A DNA stretch of 64,000 nt from JBBRVP01 sp038246785 (lineage in GTDB: Bacteria > Actinomycetota > Actinomycetes > Jiangellales > Jiangellaceae): the NCBI GenBank assembly GCA_038246785.1, contig JBBRVP010000003.1, forward strand, positions 92,361 to 156,360, in the 5' to 3' direction. The notes beneath the pieces were generated by a model. That model was given only the letters and a program-made list of their open reading frames with translations, made no database searches and was not told the DNA's origin. Shown here in pieces: positions 49,990 through 58,219 of this stretch. The position numbers and the translations under genes are program-made. The stretch's first letter is position 1, and each line of letters opens with the position of its first letter.

Positions 49990-50436
49990 GTGGTTGCCGC
50001 CCCTGCCCTGCGTACGCCGTCCGCCCCCGAGGTGGGCGAGGCGCTGCGCGCCGCGGGGCTGCGGGTGACCGGTCCCCGCATCGCGGTCTACCAGGCGTTG
50101 GCCGAGGCCCCGCACTCCCCGGCCGAGACCCTCGTCGACCCGGCCAGGACGCGGGCGGGTGCGGTCAGCCGGCAGGCCGTCTACGACGTGCTGTCCGCGC
50201 TCGTCGACGCCGGGCTGGTCCGGCGCATCGAGCCGGCGGGTTCCCCGGCGCGGTACGAGGTCCGCGTCGGCGACAACCACCACCACCTCGTGTGCCGCCG
50301 CTGCGGCACCACCGTCGACGTCGACTGCGCCGTCGGCGCCGCGCCCTGCCTGGACCCCGCCAGCGACGGCGGTTTCGTCGTCGACGAGGCAGAGGTCGTC
50401 TACTGGGGCACCTGCCCCACCTGTCAGACCGGCTGA
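49990..50436 (+). CDS. Fur-family transcriptional repressor (FurA/CatR-like)
   Basis: A metal-dependent, peroxide- or iron-responsive repressor of about 148 residues. The winged helix (GLRVTGPRIAVYQALAEAPH, AVSRQAVYDVLSALVDAGLV) is followed by the metal-sensing domain (GDNHHHLVCRRCGTTVDVDC) and a C-terminal CPTCQ. The CxxC pairs can form the structural zinc site. It is encoded 52 nt upstream of catalase on the same strand, the arrangement of FurA/CatR regulators that repress catalase until oxidised. The start is uncertain: GTG 49990 or 49981, or TTG 49954 inside the palindrome. Confidence 0.9.
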   Translation: MVAAPALRTPSAPEVGEALRAAGLRVTGPRIAVYQALAEAPHSPAETLVDPARTRAGAVSRQAVYDVLSALVDAGLVRRIEPAGSPARYEVRVGDNHHHLVCRRCGTTVDVDCAVGAAPCLDPASDGGFVVDEAEVVYWGTCPTCQTG

Positions 50437-50488
50437 CCTGCCGGACGTCCGGCGGCCGCGCGCCGCCCGAGCAGATTGCGAGGAGCAC

Positions 50489-52006
50489 ATGGCCGACCGC
50501 CCGTACACCACGACCACGTCCGGCAACCCCGCCGCGAGTGACGAGTACTCCCTCACCGCCGGGCCCAGCGGGCCGATCATGCTGCACGACATCCATCTGG
50601 TCGAGAAGATGGCGCAGTTCAACCGGGAGAAGATCCCGGAGCGCCAGCCGCACGCCAAGGGCGGCGGCGCCTTCGGCCGGTTCGAGGTCACCAACGACGT
50701 CAGCGCCTACACCAAAGCCGTCGTGTTCCAGCCCGGCACGACCACCGAGATGCTGGCGCGCTTCTCCACCGTCGCCGGCGAGCTGGGCAGCCCCGACACC
50801 TGGCGCGACCCGCGCGGGTTCGCGCTGCGGTTCTACAGCGAGCACGGCAACTACGACATGGTCGGCAACAACACGCCGATCTTCTTCGTCCGCGACCCCA
50901 TGAAGTTCCAGGACTTCATCCGCTCGCAGAAGCGGCGGGCCGACAACAACCTGCGCGACCACGACATGCAGTGGGACTTCTGGACGCTGTCCCCGGAGAC
51001 GGCCCACCAGGTCACCTGGCTCATGGGCGACCGCGGCCTCCCGCGCACCTGGCGGCACATGAACGGCTACTCCAGCCACACCTACATGTGGGTCAACGCC
51101 GCCGGCGAGAAGTTCTGGGTCAAGTACCACTTCAAGACCGACCAGGGCATCGAGTTCTTCACCCAGCACGAGGGCGACCAGATGGCCTCGATGGACACCG
51201 ACTACCACATCCGTGACCTGTGGGAGCACATAGCGGCCGGCGAGTTCCCGAGCTGGACGCTGCACATGCAGGTCATGCCGTTCGAGGAGGCCAAGACCTA
51301 CCGGTTCAACGCATTCGACCTGACGAAGGTCTGGCCGCACTCGGACTACCCGCTGATCGAGGTCGGCCGCATGACCCTCGACCGCAACCCCACCAACTAC
51401 TTCACCCAGATCGAGGAGGCTGCGTTCTCGCCCAGCAACCTCATCCCTGGCATCGACGTGAGCCCCGACAAGATGCTGCTAGGACGGATCTTCTCGTACG
51501 CCGACGCCCACCGCGCCCGCATCGGCTCCAACTACAACGAGGTGCCGGTCAACCGTCCGCACAGCGGCGTGCACAACTACGTCAAGGACGGGCACCTGCG
51601 CCACCACAACCCCGGCGACCCGGTCTACGTGCCCAACTCCTACGGTGGCCCGCACGCCGACACCGAGCGGTTCGGGGACGTGGCCGGCTGGGCGGTCGAC
51701 GGGGCGATGGTGCGCTCCGCGTACGTCCCGCACGCCGAGGACGACGACTGGGGACAGGCCGGCACGATGGTGCGCGAGGTCCTCGACGACGCGGCTCGCG
51801 CACGGCTGGTCGACAACATCGTCGGGCACCTGCTCAACGGGGTGAGCGAGCCGGTGCTGCTGCGGGCGCTCGACTACTGGCGCCACGTCGACAAGGAGCT
51901 CGGCGACAAGATCGAGGCCGGTGTCCGCGCCAAGGCCGGCGAGCAGGACCCCAAGGCCGCGCACCAGGCCAACGAGGCACGCTCGACCGCCCAGGCGAAG
52001 GCCTGA
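50489..52006 (+). CDS. katA: Monofunctional haem catalase
   Basis: Converts hydrogen peroxide to water and oxygen. The 505-residue protein is a small-subunit catalase. The distal histidine is H55 in RQPHAKGGGAFGRFEV, the asparagine is in MVGNNTPIFFVRDPMKF, and the proximal haem tyrosine is in GRIFSYADAHRARIGSNY. The NADPH-site histidines and ERFGDVAGWAVDG are present too. GAGGAG precedes the ATG. It is probably co-transcribed with the Fur-type gene upstream. A very stable hairpin follows the stop. Confidence 0.97.
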   Translation: MADRPYTTTTSGNPAASDEYSLTAGPSGPIMLHDIHLVEKMAQFNREKIPERQPHAKGGGAFGRFEVTNDVSAYTKAVVFQPGTTTEMLARFSTVAGELGSPDTWRDPRGFALRFYSEHGNYDMVGNNTPIFFVRDPMKFQDFIRSQKRRADNNLRDHDMQWDFWTLSPETAHQVTWLMGDRGLPRTWRHMNGYSSHTYMWVNAAGEKFWVKYHFKTDQGIEFFTQHEGDQMASMDTDYHIRDLWEHIAAGEFPSWTLHMQVMPFEEAKTYRFNAFDLTKVWPHSDYPLIEVGRMTLDRNPTNYFTQIEEAAFSPSNLIPGIDVSPDKMLLGRIFSYADAHRARIGSNYNEVPVNRPHSGVHNYVKDGHLRHHNPGDPVYVPNSYGGPHADTERFGDVAGWAVDGAMVRSAYVPHAEDDDWGQAGTMVREVLDDAARARLVDNIVGHLLNGVSEPVLLRALDYWRHVDKELGDKIEAGVRAKAGEQDPKAAHQANEARSTAQAKA

Positions 52007-52040
52007 CAGCGGGTCGGTGACGTCGGTCTCACCGACCTGG

Positions 52041-52070
52041 GCTGGGCGCGCCGTTCGCGGCGCGCCCAGC
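52041..52070. terminator. Very stable hairpin between katA and the amidohydrolase gene
   Basis: A perfect 13-bp stem (GCTGGGCGCGCCG, 52041-52053, with 52058-52070) closed by a TTCG tetraloop, 35 nt after the katA stop and 27 nt from the convergent amidohydrolase stop. It probably terminates both. Confidence 0.8.
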
Positions 52071-52096
52071 ATCCGTTTCGGGGCCGCACGCGATGC

Positions 52097-53293
52097 TCAG
52101 CCGCCGTTCGGCACGATGCGCACTCCCCGGGCCCACACCCCGCGGATGCGGTGCAGGGCCTCGAGATCGCTCAGCGGGTCACCGTCGACGGCGAGCAGGT
52201 CGGCGTCATAGCCAGCGGCGACCCGCCCCTTCGTCGAGCCGAGCCCGAGCACCCCGGCCGCCGTCGAGGTGATCATGCGAAGGGCCGCCGCGGGACCGAG
52301 GCCGATCATGGACGCCATCGCCGGCACGTGGCGGACCACGTCGGGCGGCTTGGGAGGGCCGATGCCGGCGTCCGTACCCGCCACCACCACGGCGCCGAGC
52401 TCGAGCATCCGGCGCAGGTTCGCGATGATGAGCGGTATCCGCGCCATGACCGCAGGCGGCCCCTGCAGGTTTCCCTCCACCGGCGCGAGTCCCATCGTGG
52501 CGCCGACGACGATCCCTCGCTCGGCCACGGCCCGGAGCAACTGCTCCGGGGCGTCGACGCTGTCCTCGGTCCAGAACGACACGTGCTCCATCCCGTCGAT
52601 CCCGGCGGCGAGCGCATCGGCGATCGCGCCCGTGGCGTGCGCGTGCGCGGTCACCGGCAGCCTGTGGCGGTGCGCCTCGTCCACGATCGCGGCGAGGACG
52701 TCGGCGGGAAGGGCGACCTCGTGCTGGTACGTCGTCGGCGTCAGGGTGCCCCCGCTGGCCATCACCTTGACCACGTCGACGCCGCGCTCGGCACGCTCGC
52801 GCACGGCCGCTCGGCCGGCAGGCACGGTCGGCTCGATGCATCCGCCGAGGTAGTGGCAGTGACCGTCCACCTTGGTCACCGGCGGGCCGGCGCACAGCAG
52901 GGTCGGCAGGTCCACGCGCCCGCGCAACTCCAGGGAGAGGTAGTCGCGGTCACCCAGGTCGCGGACGGTGGTGACCCCGCCGCGCAGGGCCGCCTGGCCC
53001 GCCGCCACCATCGCGACGATGGCCGCTGCGTCGTCGCGGGCGGCCAAGGCACCCACCGGGTCGACGGAGGAGTCGAAGGCGAGGTGTACGTGGGTGTCCA
53101 CCAGCCCCGGCAGCAGCGTCGCGCCGGGCAGGGCGACCTCGGCGTACCCGTCCGGCAACGGTCCGCCGCGCACTACGTCGACCACCCGGTCTCCCTCGAC
53201 CAGCACGACGGGATCGGCCAACAGCGTCTGGGCCACACCGTCGAACAACCACGACGGTTGAAGGGCCATGCGGGCAGGGGCGGTCATGCTCAT
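52097..53293 (-). CDS. Amidohydrolase (imidazolonepropionase/prolidase-like subgroup)
   Basis: A metal-dependent hydrolase of 398 residues. Ligands: HxH in LPGLVDTHVHLAFDSS, a carboxylated-lysine candidate in VDVVKVMASGGTLTPT, histidines in PVTAHAHATGAIADAL and GIDGMEHVSFW, and the aspartate in VAGTDAGIGPPKPP. The C-terminal strand GYDADLLAVDGDPLSD rebuilds the N-terminal beta sandwich. The substrate is unknown; dipeptide or organophosphate hydrolysis is known for relatives. It stands 26 nt after nadE on the same strand. Confidence 0.9.
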   Translation of the reverse strand: MSMTAPARMALQPSWLFDGVAQTLLADPVVLVEGDRVVDVVRGGPLPDGYAEVALPGATLLPGLVDTHVHLAFDSSVDPVGALAARDDAAAIVAMVAAGQAALRGGVTTVRDLGDRDYLSLELRGRVDLPTLLCAGPPVTKVDGHCHYLGGCIEPTVPAGRAAVRERAERGVDVVKVMASGGTLTPTTYQHEVALPADVLAAIVDEAHRHRLPVTAHAHATGAIADALAAGIDGMEHVSFWTEDSVDAPEQLLRAVAERGIVVGATMGLAPVEGNLQGPPAVMARIPLIIANLRRMLELGAVVVAGTDAGIGPPKPPDVVRHVPAMASMIGLGPAAALRMITSTAAGVLGLGSTKGRVAAGYDADLLAVDGDPLSDLEALHRIRGVWARGVRIVPNGG

Positions 53294-53319
53294 CAGATTG
53301 CTCTCCGCGCGGGCCGCCG

Positions 53320-55113
53320 TCAGCCCCCGATCGCACCCGCTTCGCGTGCCGTTGGAGCGGTCGCTGCCTCGCGCCACGCATTGGTGATCGGGAGCCGGCG
53401 GTCGCGGCCGAACGCCCGGACGCTGATCTTGGGGCCGGGCGGGTACTGGCGGCGCTTGTACTCCGCCCGGTCGACCATCCGCAACACCTGCTCGACGAGG
53501 TCGCGGTCGAAGCCGGCCTCGACGAGCTCGCTCGAGCCGAGGTCGCGCTCCACGTAGTCGTCGAGCACGTCGTCAAGCAGTGCGTAGTCGGGCAGCGAGT
53601 CGGTGTCGAGCTGGCCCGGTCGAAGCTCCGCCGAGGGCGGCTTGCTGATCGAGCTCTCCGGGATAGGCGGCCTTTCACCACGCTCGACCGCGACGGCGTT
53701 GCGCCACCTCGCCAGCTGCCAGACCATGGTCTTCGGCACGTCCTTCAGCGGGGCGAAGCCGCCGACCGAGTCGCCGTACAGCGTCGAGTAGCCGACCGCC
53801 AGCTCGCTCTTGTTGCCGGTGGCCAGGACCAGGTGGCCCTCCTCGTTGGACAGCCCCATGAGGCTGGTGCCCCGGACGCGGGCCTGCAGGTTCTCCTCGG
53901 CAAGGCCGTGCAGCGCCAGGTTGTCCAGGAACGACTGCACCATCGGTGCGATCGGTACGGTGCGAAACCGCAGCCCCACCCGCTGGCCCAGGTCGGCCGC
54001 GTCGGTCCGGGAGTGCCCGGAGGAGTAGCTGCTCGGCATCGAGATGCCGTGCACCCGCTGCGCCCCGATCGCGTCGGCCGCCACGGTCGCCACCAACGCC
54101 GAGTCGATGCCGCCGGACAGGCCGACCACCACGGTGCGGAAGCCGTTCTTCGTGACGTAGTCGCGCAGACCGAGCACGAGCGCCGCGTAGACCTCGGCTT
54201 CGTCGGCGACGCGTTCGGCGATCCCGGCCGTGGCGGGTTCGTACGCCGGCACCGGCTCCGCGCTCACCACGCAGCGTTCGACGGTGATCCCGGCGTGCTC
54301 GGTGGCGCCGCCGTCCGTGGCGGCCGGCAGGTCGAGGTCGACGACGAGGCACCCTTCGGCGAACTGCGGGGCGCGGGCCAGCAGCGTGCCGTCGACGCCT
54401 ACCACAAGGGAGTCGCCGTCGAAGACGAGCTCGTCCTGGCCGCCGACCATGTTGACGTACGCCAGGGGGCACCCGGCTTCCGCGGCGCGCCGACGGCAGA
54501 GGTCGAGCCGGGCGTCGTCCTTGGCCAGCTCGTAGGGCGAGCCGTTGACCACGAGGAGCAGGCCGGCACCGGCGGCGCGTGCCACAGCTACCGGGCCGCC
54601 GTCCTGCCAGAGGTCCTCGCAGATGGCAACGGCAACGTCGATTCCGTCCACGCGCACCAGGTCCAGGGTGTTCCCCGGCACGAAGTAGCGGAACTCGTCG
54701 AAGACCCCGTAGTTGGGCAGGTGGTGCTTGGCGCTGCGGGCGACGACACGGCCTCCGTGCAGGAACGCCGCCGCGTTGACGGGGAAACCCTTGGGCGCCC
54801 CGGGGCTGACCTGCCTGCCGTCGGTTCCGCTGAGCCGGTCGAGGTAGCCGACGACGACGGCGGTTTCGCCCAGTCCCTCATCGCCCAGCCGGACCGCCAG
54901 CGCGTCGAGGGCCTTTCGCGAGGCGTCCACGAACGAGCGCCGCAGCGCGAGGTCCTCGATGGGATAACCCGTCAGCTGCATCTCCGGGAACGCCACGAGG
55001 TGGGCGCCCCGCTCGACCGCGTGTCGGGACCACTGCACGACCTGCTCGGCGTTGCCGGCGAGGTCACCGACCGTCGGGTTCACCTGGGCCAACGCCAGTC
55101 GCAGCTGCGGCAC
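53320..55113 (-). CDS. nadE: Glutamine-dependent NAD+ synthetase
   Basis: Makes NAD+ from deamido-NAD+ with ammonia channelled from glutamine. The 597-residue two-domain enzyme has a nitrilase-type glutaminase (E44 in LVAFPEMQLTGYP, K in AKHHLPNYGVFDE, C in VAVAICEDLWQDGGP). The synthetase has the PP-loop VVGLSGGIDSALVATVAA, followed by LATGNKSELAVGYSTLYGDS. GTG 55113 lies 6 nt after a TACGCT box. It is divergent from the XRE regulator, and an operator cluster in the shared gap may affect both. Confidence 0.96.
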   Translation of the reverse strand: MPQLRLALAQVNPTVGDLAGNAEQVVQWSRHAVERGAHLVAFPEMQLTGYPIEDLALRRSFVDASRKALDALAVRLGDEGLGETAVVVGYLDRLSGTDGRQVSPGAPKGFPVNAAAFLHGGRVVARSAKHHLPNYGVFDEFRYFVPGNTLDLVRVDGIDVAVAICEDLWQDGGPVAVARAAGAGLLLVVNGSPYELAKDDARLDLCRRRAAEAGCPLAYVNMVGGQDELVFDGDSLVVGVDGTLLARAPQFAEGCLVVDLDLPAATDGGATEHAGITVERCVVSAEPVPAYEPATAGIAERVADEAEVYAALVLGLRDYVTKNGFRTVVVGLSGGIDSALVATVAADAIGAQRVHGISMPSSYSSGHSRTDAADLGQRVGLRFRTVPIAPMVQSFLDNLALHGLAEENLQARVRGTSLMGLSNEEGHLVLATGNKSELAVGYSTLYGDSVGGFAPLKDVPKTMVWQLARWRNAVAVERGERPPIPESSISKPPSAELRPGQLDTDSLPDYALLDDVLDDYVERDLGSSELVEAGFDRDLVEQVLRMVDRAEYKRRQYPPGPKISVRAFGRDRRLPITNAWREAATAPTAREAGAIGG

Positions 55114-55119
55114 GGGGGC

Positions 55120-55125
55120 AGCGTA
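55120..55125 (-). promoter_or_regulatory. Probable -10 box (TACGCT) of a leaderless nadE transcript
   Basis: On the minus strand TACGCT is followed by 6 nt and the GTG start of nadE. Confidence 0.5.
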
Positions 55126-55137
55126 GTGAGAACGGAC

Positions 55138-55186
55138 CTGTCAAGCACCCTTGACAGATGCTTGAGGTGACAAGCATGCTTGACAG
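55138..55186. promoter_or_regulatory. Operator cluster of the XRE regulator
   Basis: Three inverted repeats are packed together: CTGTCAAG-4-CTTGACAG (55138-55157), ATGCTTG-6-CAAGCAT (55158-55177) and the palindrome CAAGCATGCTTG (55171-55182). The first covers a -35-like TTGACA (55151-55156). CATGCT at 55175-55180 is an 18-bp-spaced -10 candidate that ends 8 nt before the ATG at 55189. Autorepression by the XRE protein is likely. Confidence 0.65.
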
Positions 55187-55188
55187 CG

Positions 55189-55392
55189 ATGCGCAACGAC
55201 GTGCGGTTGCTCCGGGAAGCGGCGGCGCTGTCCCAAGGCGAGCTGGCAGCGCTGCTCGGGGTCTCGCGGCAGACGGTCAACGCGATCGAGACCGGCCGCT
55301 ACAACCCGACGCTGCCGCTGGCAATCCGGTTGTGCCGCTACTTCGGACACACGATCGAGGAGGTCTTCCATGTCGACGACGAGGAGCGGTGA
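55189..55392 (+). CDS. Small XRE/Cro-type regulator (YozG-like)
   Basis: A 67-residue helix-turn-helix protein (LSQGELAALLGVSRQTVNAI, then RYFGHTIEEVF), single-domain, of the kind found with small membrane proteins. It lies directly after its presumed operator. ATG 55189 is preferred over TTG 55180. Its end overlaps, or lies 1 nt before, the start of the downstream membrane protein gene, so the two are coupled. Confidence 0.9.
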   Translation: MRNDVRLLREAAALSQGELAALLGVSRQTVNAIETGRYNPTLPLAIRLCRYFGHTIEEVFHVDDEER

Positions 55393-55783
55393 CGTGGCAC
55401 GCAGCAACGCCGAACGGTGGGCGACTCCCGTGTTCGGGATCGCCATGGGGATCGTCTTCTTCGCCGTCTTCGGACTGCGCGGGGACTGGGCCGGCGCGGT
55501 GATCGCGCTTGCCATCATGCTCGCCTACTCCGCGGTCCTCGTGGTGCTCGGGCGGCGCAGCGAGACCGTCGGCCTGCTCGGCGGCGACAGCGCCGACGAG
55601 CGCGGCAAGCTCATCCAGGCGCGGGCGAACACGGCGACCGCGTACGTCCTCATCACGGTGATCATCGCTGCCTTCCTCGTCGAGATCTCGCGAGGGCAGG
55701 ACGGCGCCCCGTGGAGCTGGCTCGGCGCGGTCGCCGGACTCACCTACATCGCCGCCACGGCCTGGTACGCGCGCCGGTCGTGA
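55370..55783 (+). CDS. Small membrane protein (DUF2178-like) paired with the XRE regulator
   Basis: The protein has up to 137 residues and four hydrophobic segments (TPVFGIAMGIVFFAVFG, AGAVIALAIMLAYSAVLVVL, ATAYVLITVIIAAFLVEI, WLGAVAGLTYIAATAWYA). A conserved cytoplasmic DERGKLIQARA motif lies after segment 2. Such proteins commonly follow a YozG-like regulator, and their function is unknown. The start is ambiguous: ATG 55370 (GAGGAGG 6 nt upstream, 23-nt overlap) or GTG 55394 (GGAG 7 nt upstream, no overlap, 129 residues). Confidence 0.82.
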   Translation: MSTTRSGDVARSNAERWATPVFGIAMGIVFFAVFGLRGDWAGAVIALAIMLAYSAVLVVLGRRSETVGLLGGDSADERGKLIQARANTATAYVLITVIIAAFLVEISRGQDGAPWSWLGAVAGLTYIAATAWYARRS

Positions 55784-55826
55784 CCGCCGGCGCCGCCGGC
55801 GCTGGCCAGGCTGGCCGTTCGCGGGC

Positions 55827-56849
55827 TCAGGGCGAGTCAGGCCCGGCTGGGCCGGCGTACCAGACCGTGCGCTGCGGGAACGGGATCGTGATCCCGGCGG
55901 CGTCGAGCGAGTGCTTGACCGACATGGCCACCTCGCTGCGGACCCGCCACCGGGTGGCGATGTCGCTGCCATGCCAGTAGCGCACCGCGAAGACGATCGA
56001 TGAGTCCGCGAACTCCTTCGCCCAGACCTCGGGGGCCGGCACCTCAGCAGCGCCCTCGATCTCGGCGAGTGCGGCGACCAGCACGGCGCGGGCGCGGGGC
56101 AGGTCGGTGTCGTAGGTGACGCCGACGCTCAGCTCGGTCCGGCTCAGCGGCGTGCGGGTGTAGTTGACGATCGGGTCCCGCAGCACCTGGGCGTTGGGCA
56201 GGTAGACCACCAGCCCGTCGTAGGTGAGCAGCTCGACCGTCCGCAGGTTGACATCGCGCACGACCCCCTCGTAGTCGCCGAGGCTGACCTGGTCGCCGCG
56301 GTGAAAGGGGCGGCGCAGCTGCAGCAGGAGCCCGGCCACGAAGTTCTGCAGGATGTCCTGCAGCGCAAAGGCCAGCGCGATGCCACCGACGCCAAGGGCG
56401 CCGAGCAGCGGTCCGATGCGGGCTCCCAGGGACACCAAGACGTAGACCAGCCCCACCGCGACGACCACCAGGGACGCGAAACGGGCAGCGACCCGGCCGG
56501 CACTGGGGTCGGAGTCGCCGCCCTGCAGAGCTCGCCGGACGAGGCGGCGCACCAGCACCGCGAGCGCGAAGGTCGCCAGCGTCGCGGCGGCGGCGCGGAC
56601 CCAGTCGGTGGTGCCGAGCCCCTCCGGCAGCACCTGGTCCTGCCGCGGCAGTAGCCGAGCGGTCCACCTCACGGGCACGAAGGCGATCCTCGCAAGCCTG
56701 GTCAGCCGATCGGGTGCGACGCGCAGGAGCGAGACCGCGCGCCTTCGCCCGGTCGCCGGAGGCACCGGATCGCTGCGGTGCAGCCGCGGCCAGTAGGCCC
56801 GCGGCTCGAAGTGCTCGACCCGCCTGGCGGCCGCGGAACGAGCACCCAC
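55827..56849 (-). CDS. Small-conductance mechanosensitive channel (MscS family)
   Basis: A pressure-relief channel of about 340 residues. After a basic N-terminus of 70-80 residues come membrane helices (AAAATLATFALAVLVRRLVR, SLVVVAVGLVYVLVSLGARI). The pore helix and beta domain carry the MscS signature (ALGVGGIALAFALQDILQNF, PFHRGDQVSLGDYEGVVRDV, TYDGLVVYLPNAQVL). The start codon is uncertain because the N-terminal 60 residues are unconserved. It is divergent from glnA2 across 32 nt. Confidence 0.9.
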   Translation of the reverse strand: MGARSAAARRVEHFEPRAYWPRLHRSDPVPPATGRRRAVSLLRVAPDRLTRLARIAFVPVRWTARLLPRQDQVLPEGLGTTDWVRAAAATLATFALAVLVRRLVRRALQGGDSDPSAGRVAARFASLVVVAVGLVYVLVSLGARIGPLLGALGVGGIALAFALQDILQNFVAGLLLQLRRPFHRGDQVSLGDYEGVVRDVNLRTVELLTYDGLVVYLPNAQVLRDPIVNYTRTPLSRTELSVGVTYDTDLPRARAVLVAALAEIEGAAEVPAPEVWAKEFADSSIVFAVRYWHGSDIATRWRVRSEVAMSVKHSLDAAGITIPFPQRTVWYAGPAGPDSP

Positions 56850-56881
56850 AGGTCGCCCGGTGCTCTGCCAGACTTGCCACC

Positions 56882-58219
56882 GTGGACAGGCAGCAGGAAT
56901 TCGTCATCCGCTCCCTCGAGGAGCGCGACATCCGCTTCGTGCGGCTGTGGTTCACCGACGTGCTGGGGACGCTGAAATCCGTGGGCATCGCCCCGGCCGA
57001 GCTCGAGGGCGCGTTCGGCGAAGGAATCGGCTTCGACGGCTCGGCCATCGAGGGCTTCGCCCGGGTCTACGAGGCCGACATGATCGCCAAGCCGGACCCC
57101 TCGACGTTCCAGGTGCTGCCATGGCGCGGCCAGGAGCAGGCGGTGGCGCGGATGTTCTGCGACATCCTCATGACCGACGGCTCCCCGTCGTACGCCGACC
57201 CGCGGCACGTGCTCAAGCGCGCGCTGGGCCGCGCGGCGGACCTCGGGTTCACCTTCTACACGCACCCCGAGATCGAGTTCTACCTGCTGCGCCGGCTTCC
57301 CGCGCCCGGGCAGGAGCCGGAGCCGGCGGACGCCTCGGGCTACTTCGACATGACCCCGCACGGCGTTGCGCACGACTTCCGGCGCTCGGCGATCACCATG
57401 CTCGAGGCGATGGGCATCTCGGTGGAGTTCAGCCACCACGAGGGCGGGCCTGGGCAGCAGGAGATCGACCTGCGCTATGCCGACGCGCTCACCACGGCCG
57501 ACAACGTCATGGCGTTCCGCCACGTCGTCCGGGAGGTCGCGCTGTCGGAGGAGGTCTACGCGACGTTCATGCCCAAGCCCTTCACCCAGTACCCCGGCTC
57601 GGGGATGCATACGCACCTGTCGCTGTTCGAGGGTGACCGCAACGCCTTCCACGAGGCGAGCGGGGAGTATCAGCTGTCCAAGGTCGGCCGCGCCTTCATC
57701 GCCGGCCTGCTCCGGCACGCCGCAGAGATCACCGCCGTCACCAACCAGTGGGTCAACTCCTACAAGCGGCTGGTCGGCGGGGCCGAGGCGCCCGCCTACA
57801 TCTGCTGGGGGCACAACAACCGCTCGGCACTGGTGCGGGTGCCGATGTACAAGCCGGGCAAGGACCAGTCGACCAGGGTGGAGTTCCGCGCGTTGGACAG
57901 CGCGTGCAACCCCTACCTCGCGCTGGCGGTGATCCTCGAGGCCGGGCTCGCCGGCATCGAGGGCGGCTACGAGCTGCCGCCGGGTGCCGAGGACGACGTG
58001 TGGGCGCTCACCGAGAACGAGCGCCGCTCGCTGGGCATCGAGCCGCTGCCGCGCAGCCTCACCGACGCGATCCAGGTGATGGAGCGCAGCGAGCTCGTTG
58101 CCGAGACCCTCGGCGAGCACGTCTTCGAGTTCTTCCTGCGCAACAAGCGCGCCGAGTGGGCGGACTACCGCCGGCAGGTGACCCCTTACGAGCGCACCCG
58201 CATGCTGCCGGTGCTGTGA
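56882..58219 (+). CDS. glnA2: Glutamine synthetase type I (GlnA2-like)
   Basis: ATP-dependent ligation of ammonia to glutamate. The 445-residue protein has the N-terminal LEERDIRFVRLWFTDVLGT, the active-site flap and metal residues (YTHPEIEFYLLRRL, GQQEIDLRYADALTTADN, KPFTQYPGSGMHTHLSLF), the ATP-binding region (NQWVNSYKRLVGGAEAPAYI) and the C-terminal GGYELPPGAEDDVW, whose tyrosine is where adenylylation occurs in regulated enzymes. Length and linkage to glnE match GlnA2 (Rv2222c) of M. tuberculosis. GTG 56882 follows a -10-like CAGACT by 7 nt. Relatives may act in gamma-glutamylation of polyamines or other amines; this is not settled by sequence. Confidence 0.94.
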   Translation: MDRQQEFVIRSLEERDIRFVRLWFTDVLGTLKSVGIAPAELEGAFGEGIGFDGSAIEGFARVYEADMIAKPDPSTFQVLPWRGQEQAVARMFCDILMTDGSPSYADPRHVLKRALGRAADLGFTFYTHPEIEFYLLRRLPAPGQEPEPADASGYFDMTPHGVAHDFRRSAITMLEAMGISVEFSHHEGGPGQQEIDLRYADALTTADNVMAFRHVVREVALSEEVYATFMPKPFTQYPGSGMHTHLSLFEGDRNAFHEASGEYQLSKVGRAFIAGLLRHAAEITAVTNQWVNSYKRLVGGAEAPAYICWGHNNRSALVRVPMYKPGKDQSTRVEFRALDSACNPYLALAVILEAGLAGIEGGYELPPGAEDDVWALTENERRSLGIEPLPRSLTDAIQVMERSELVAETLGEHVFEFFLRNKRAEWADYRRQVTPYERTRMLPVL

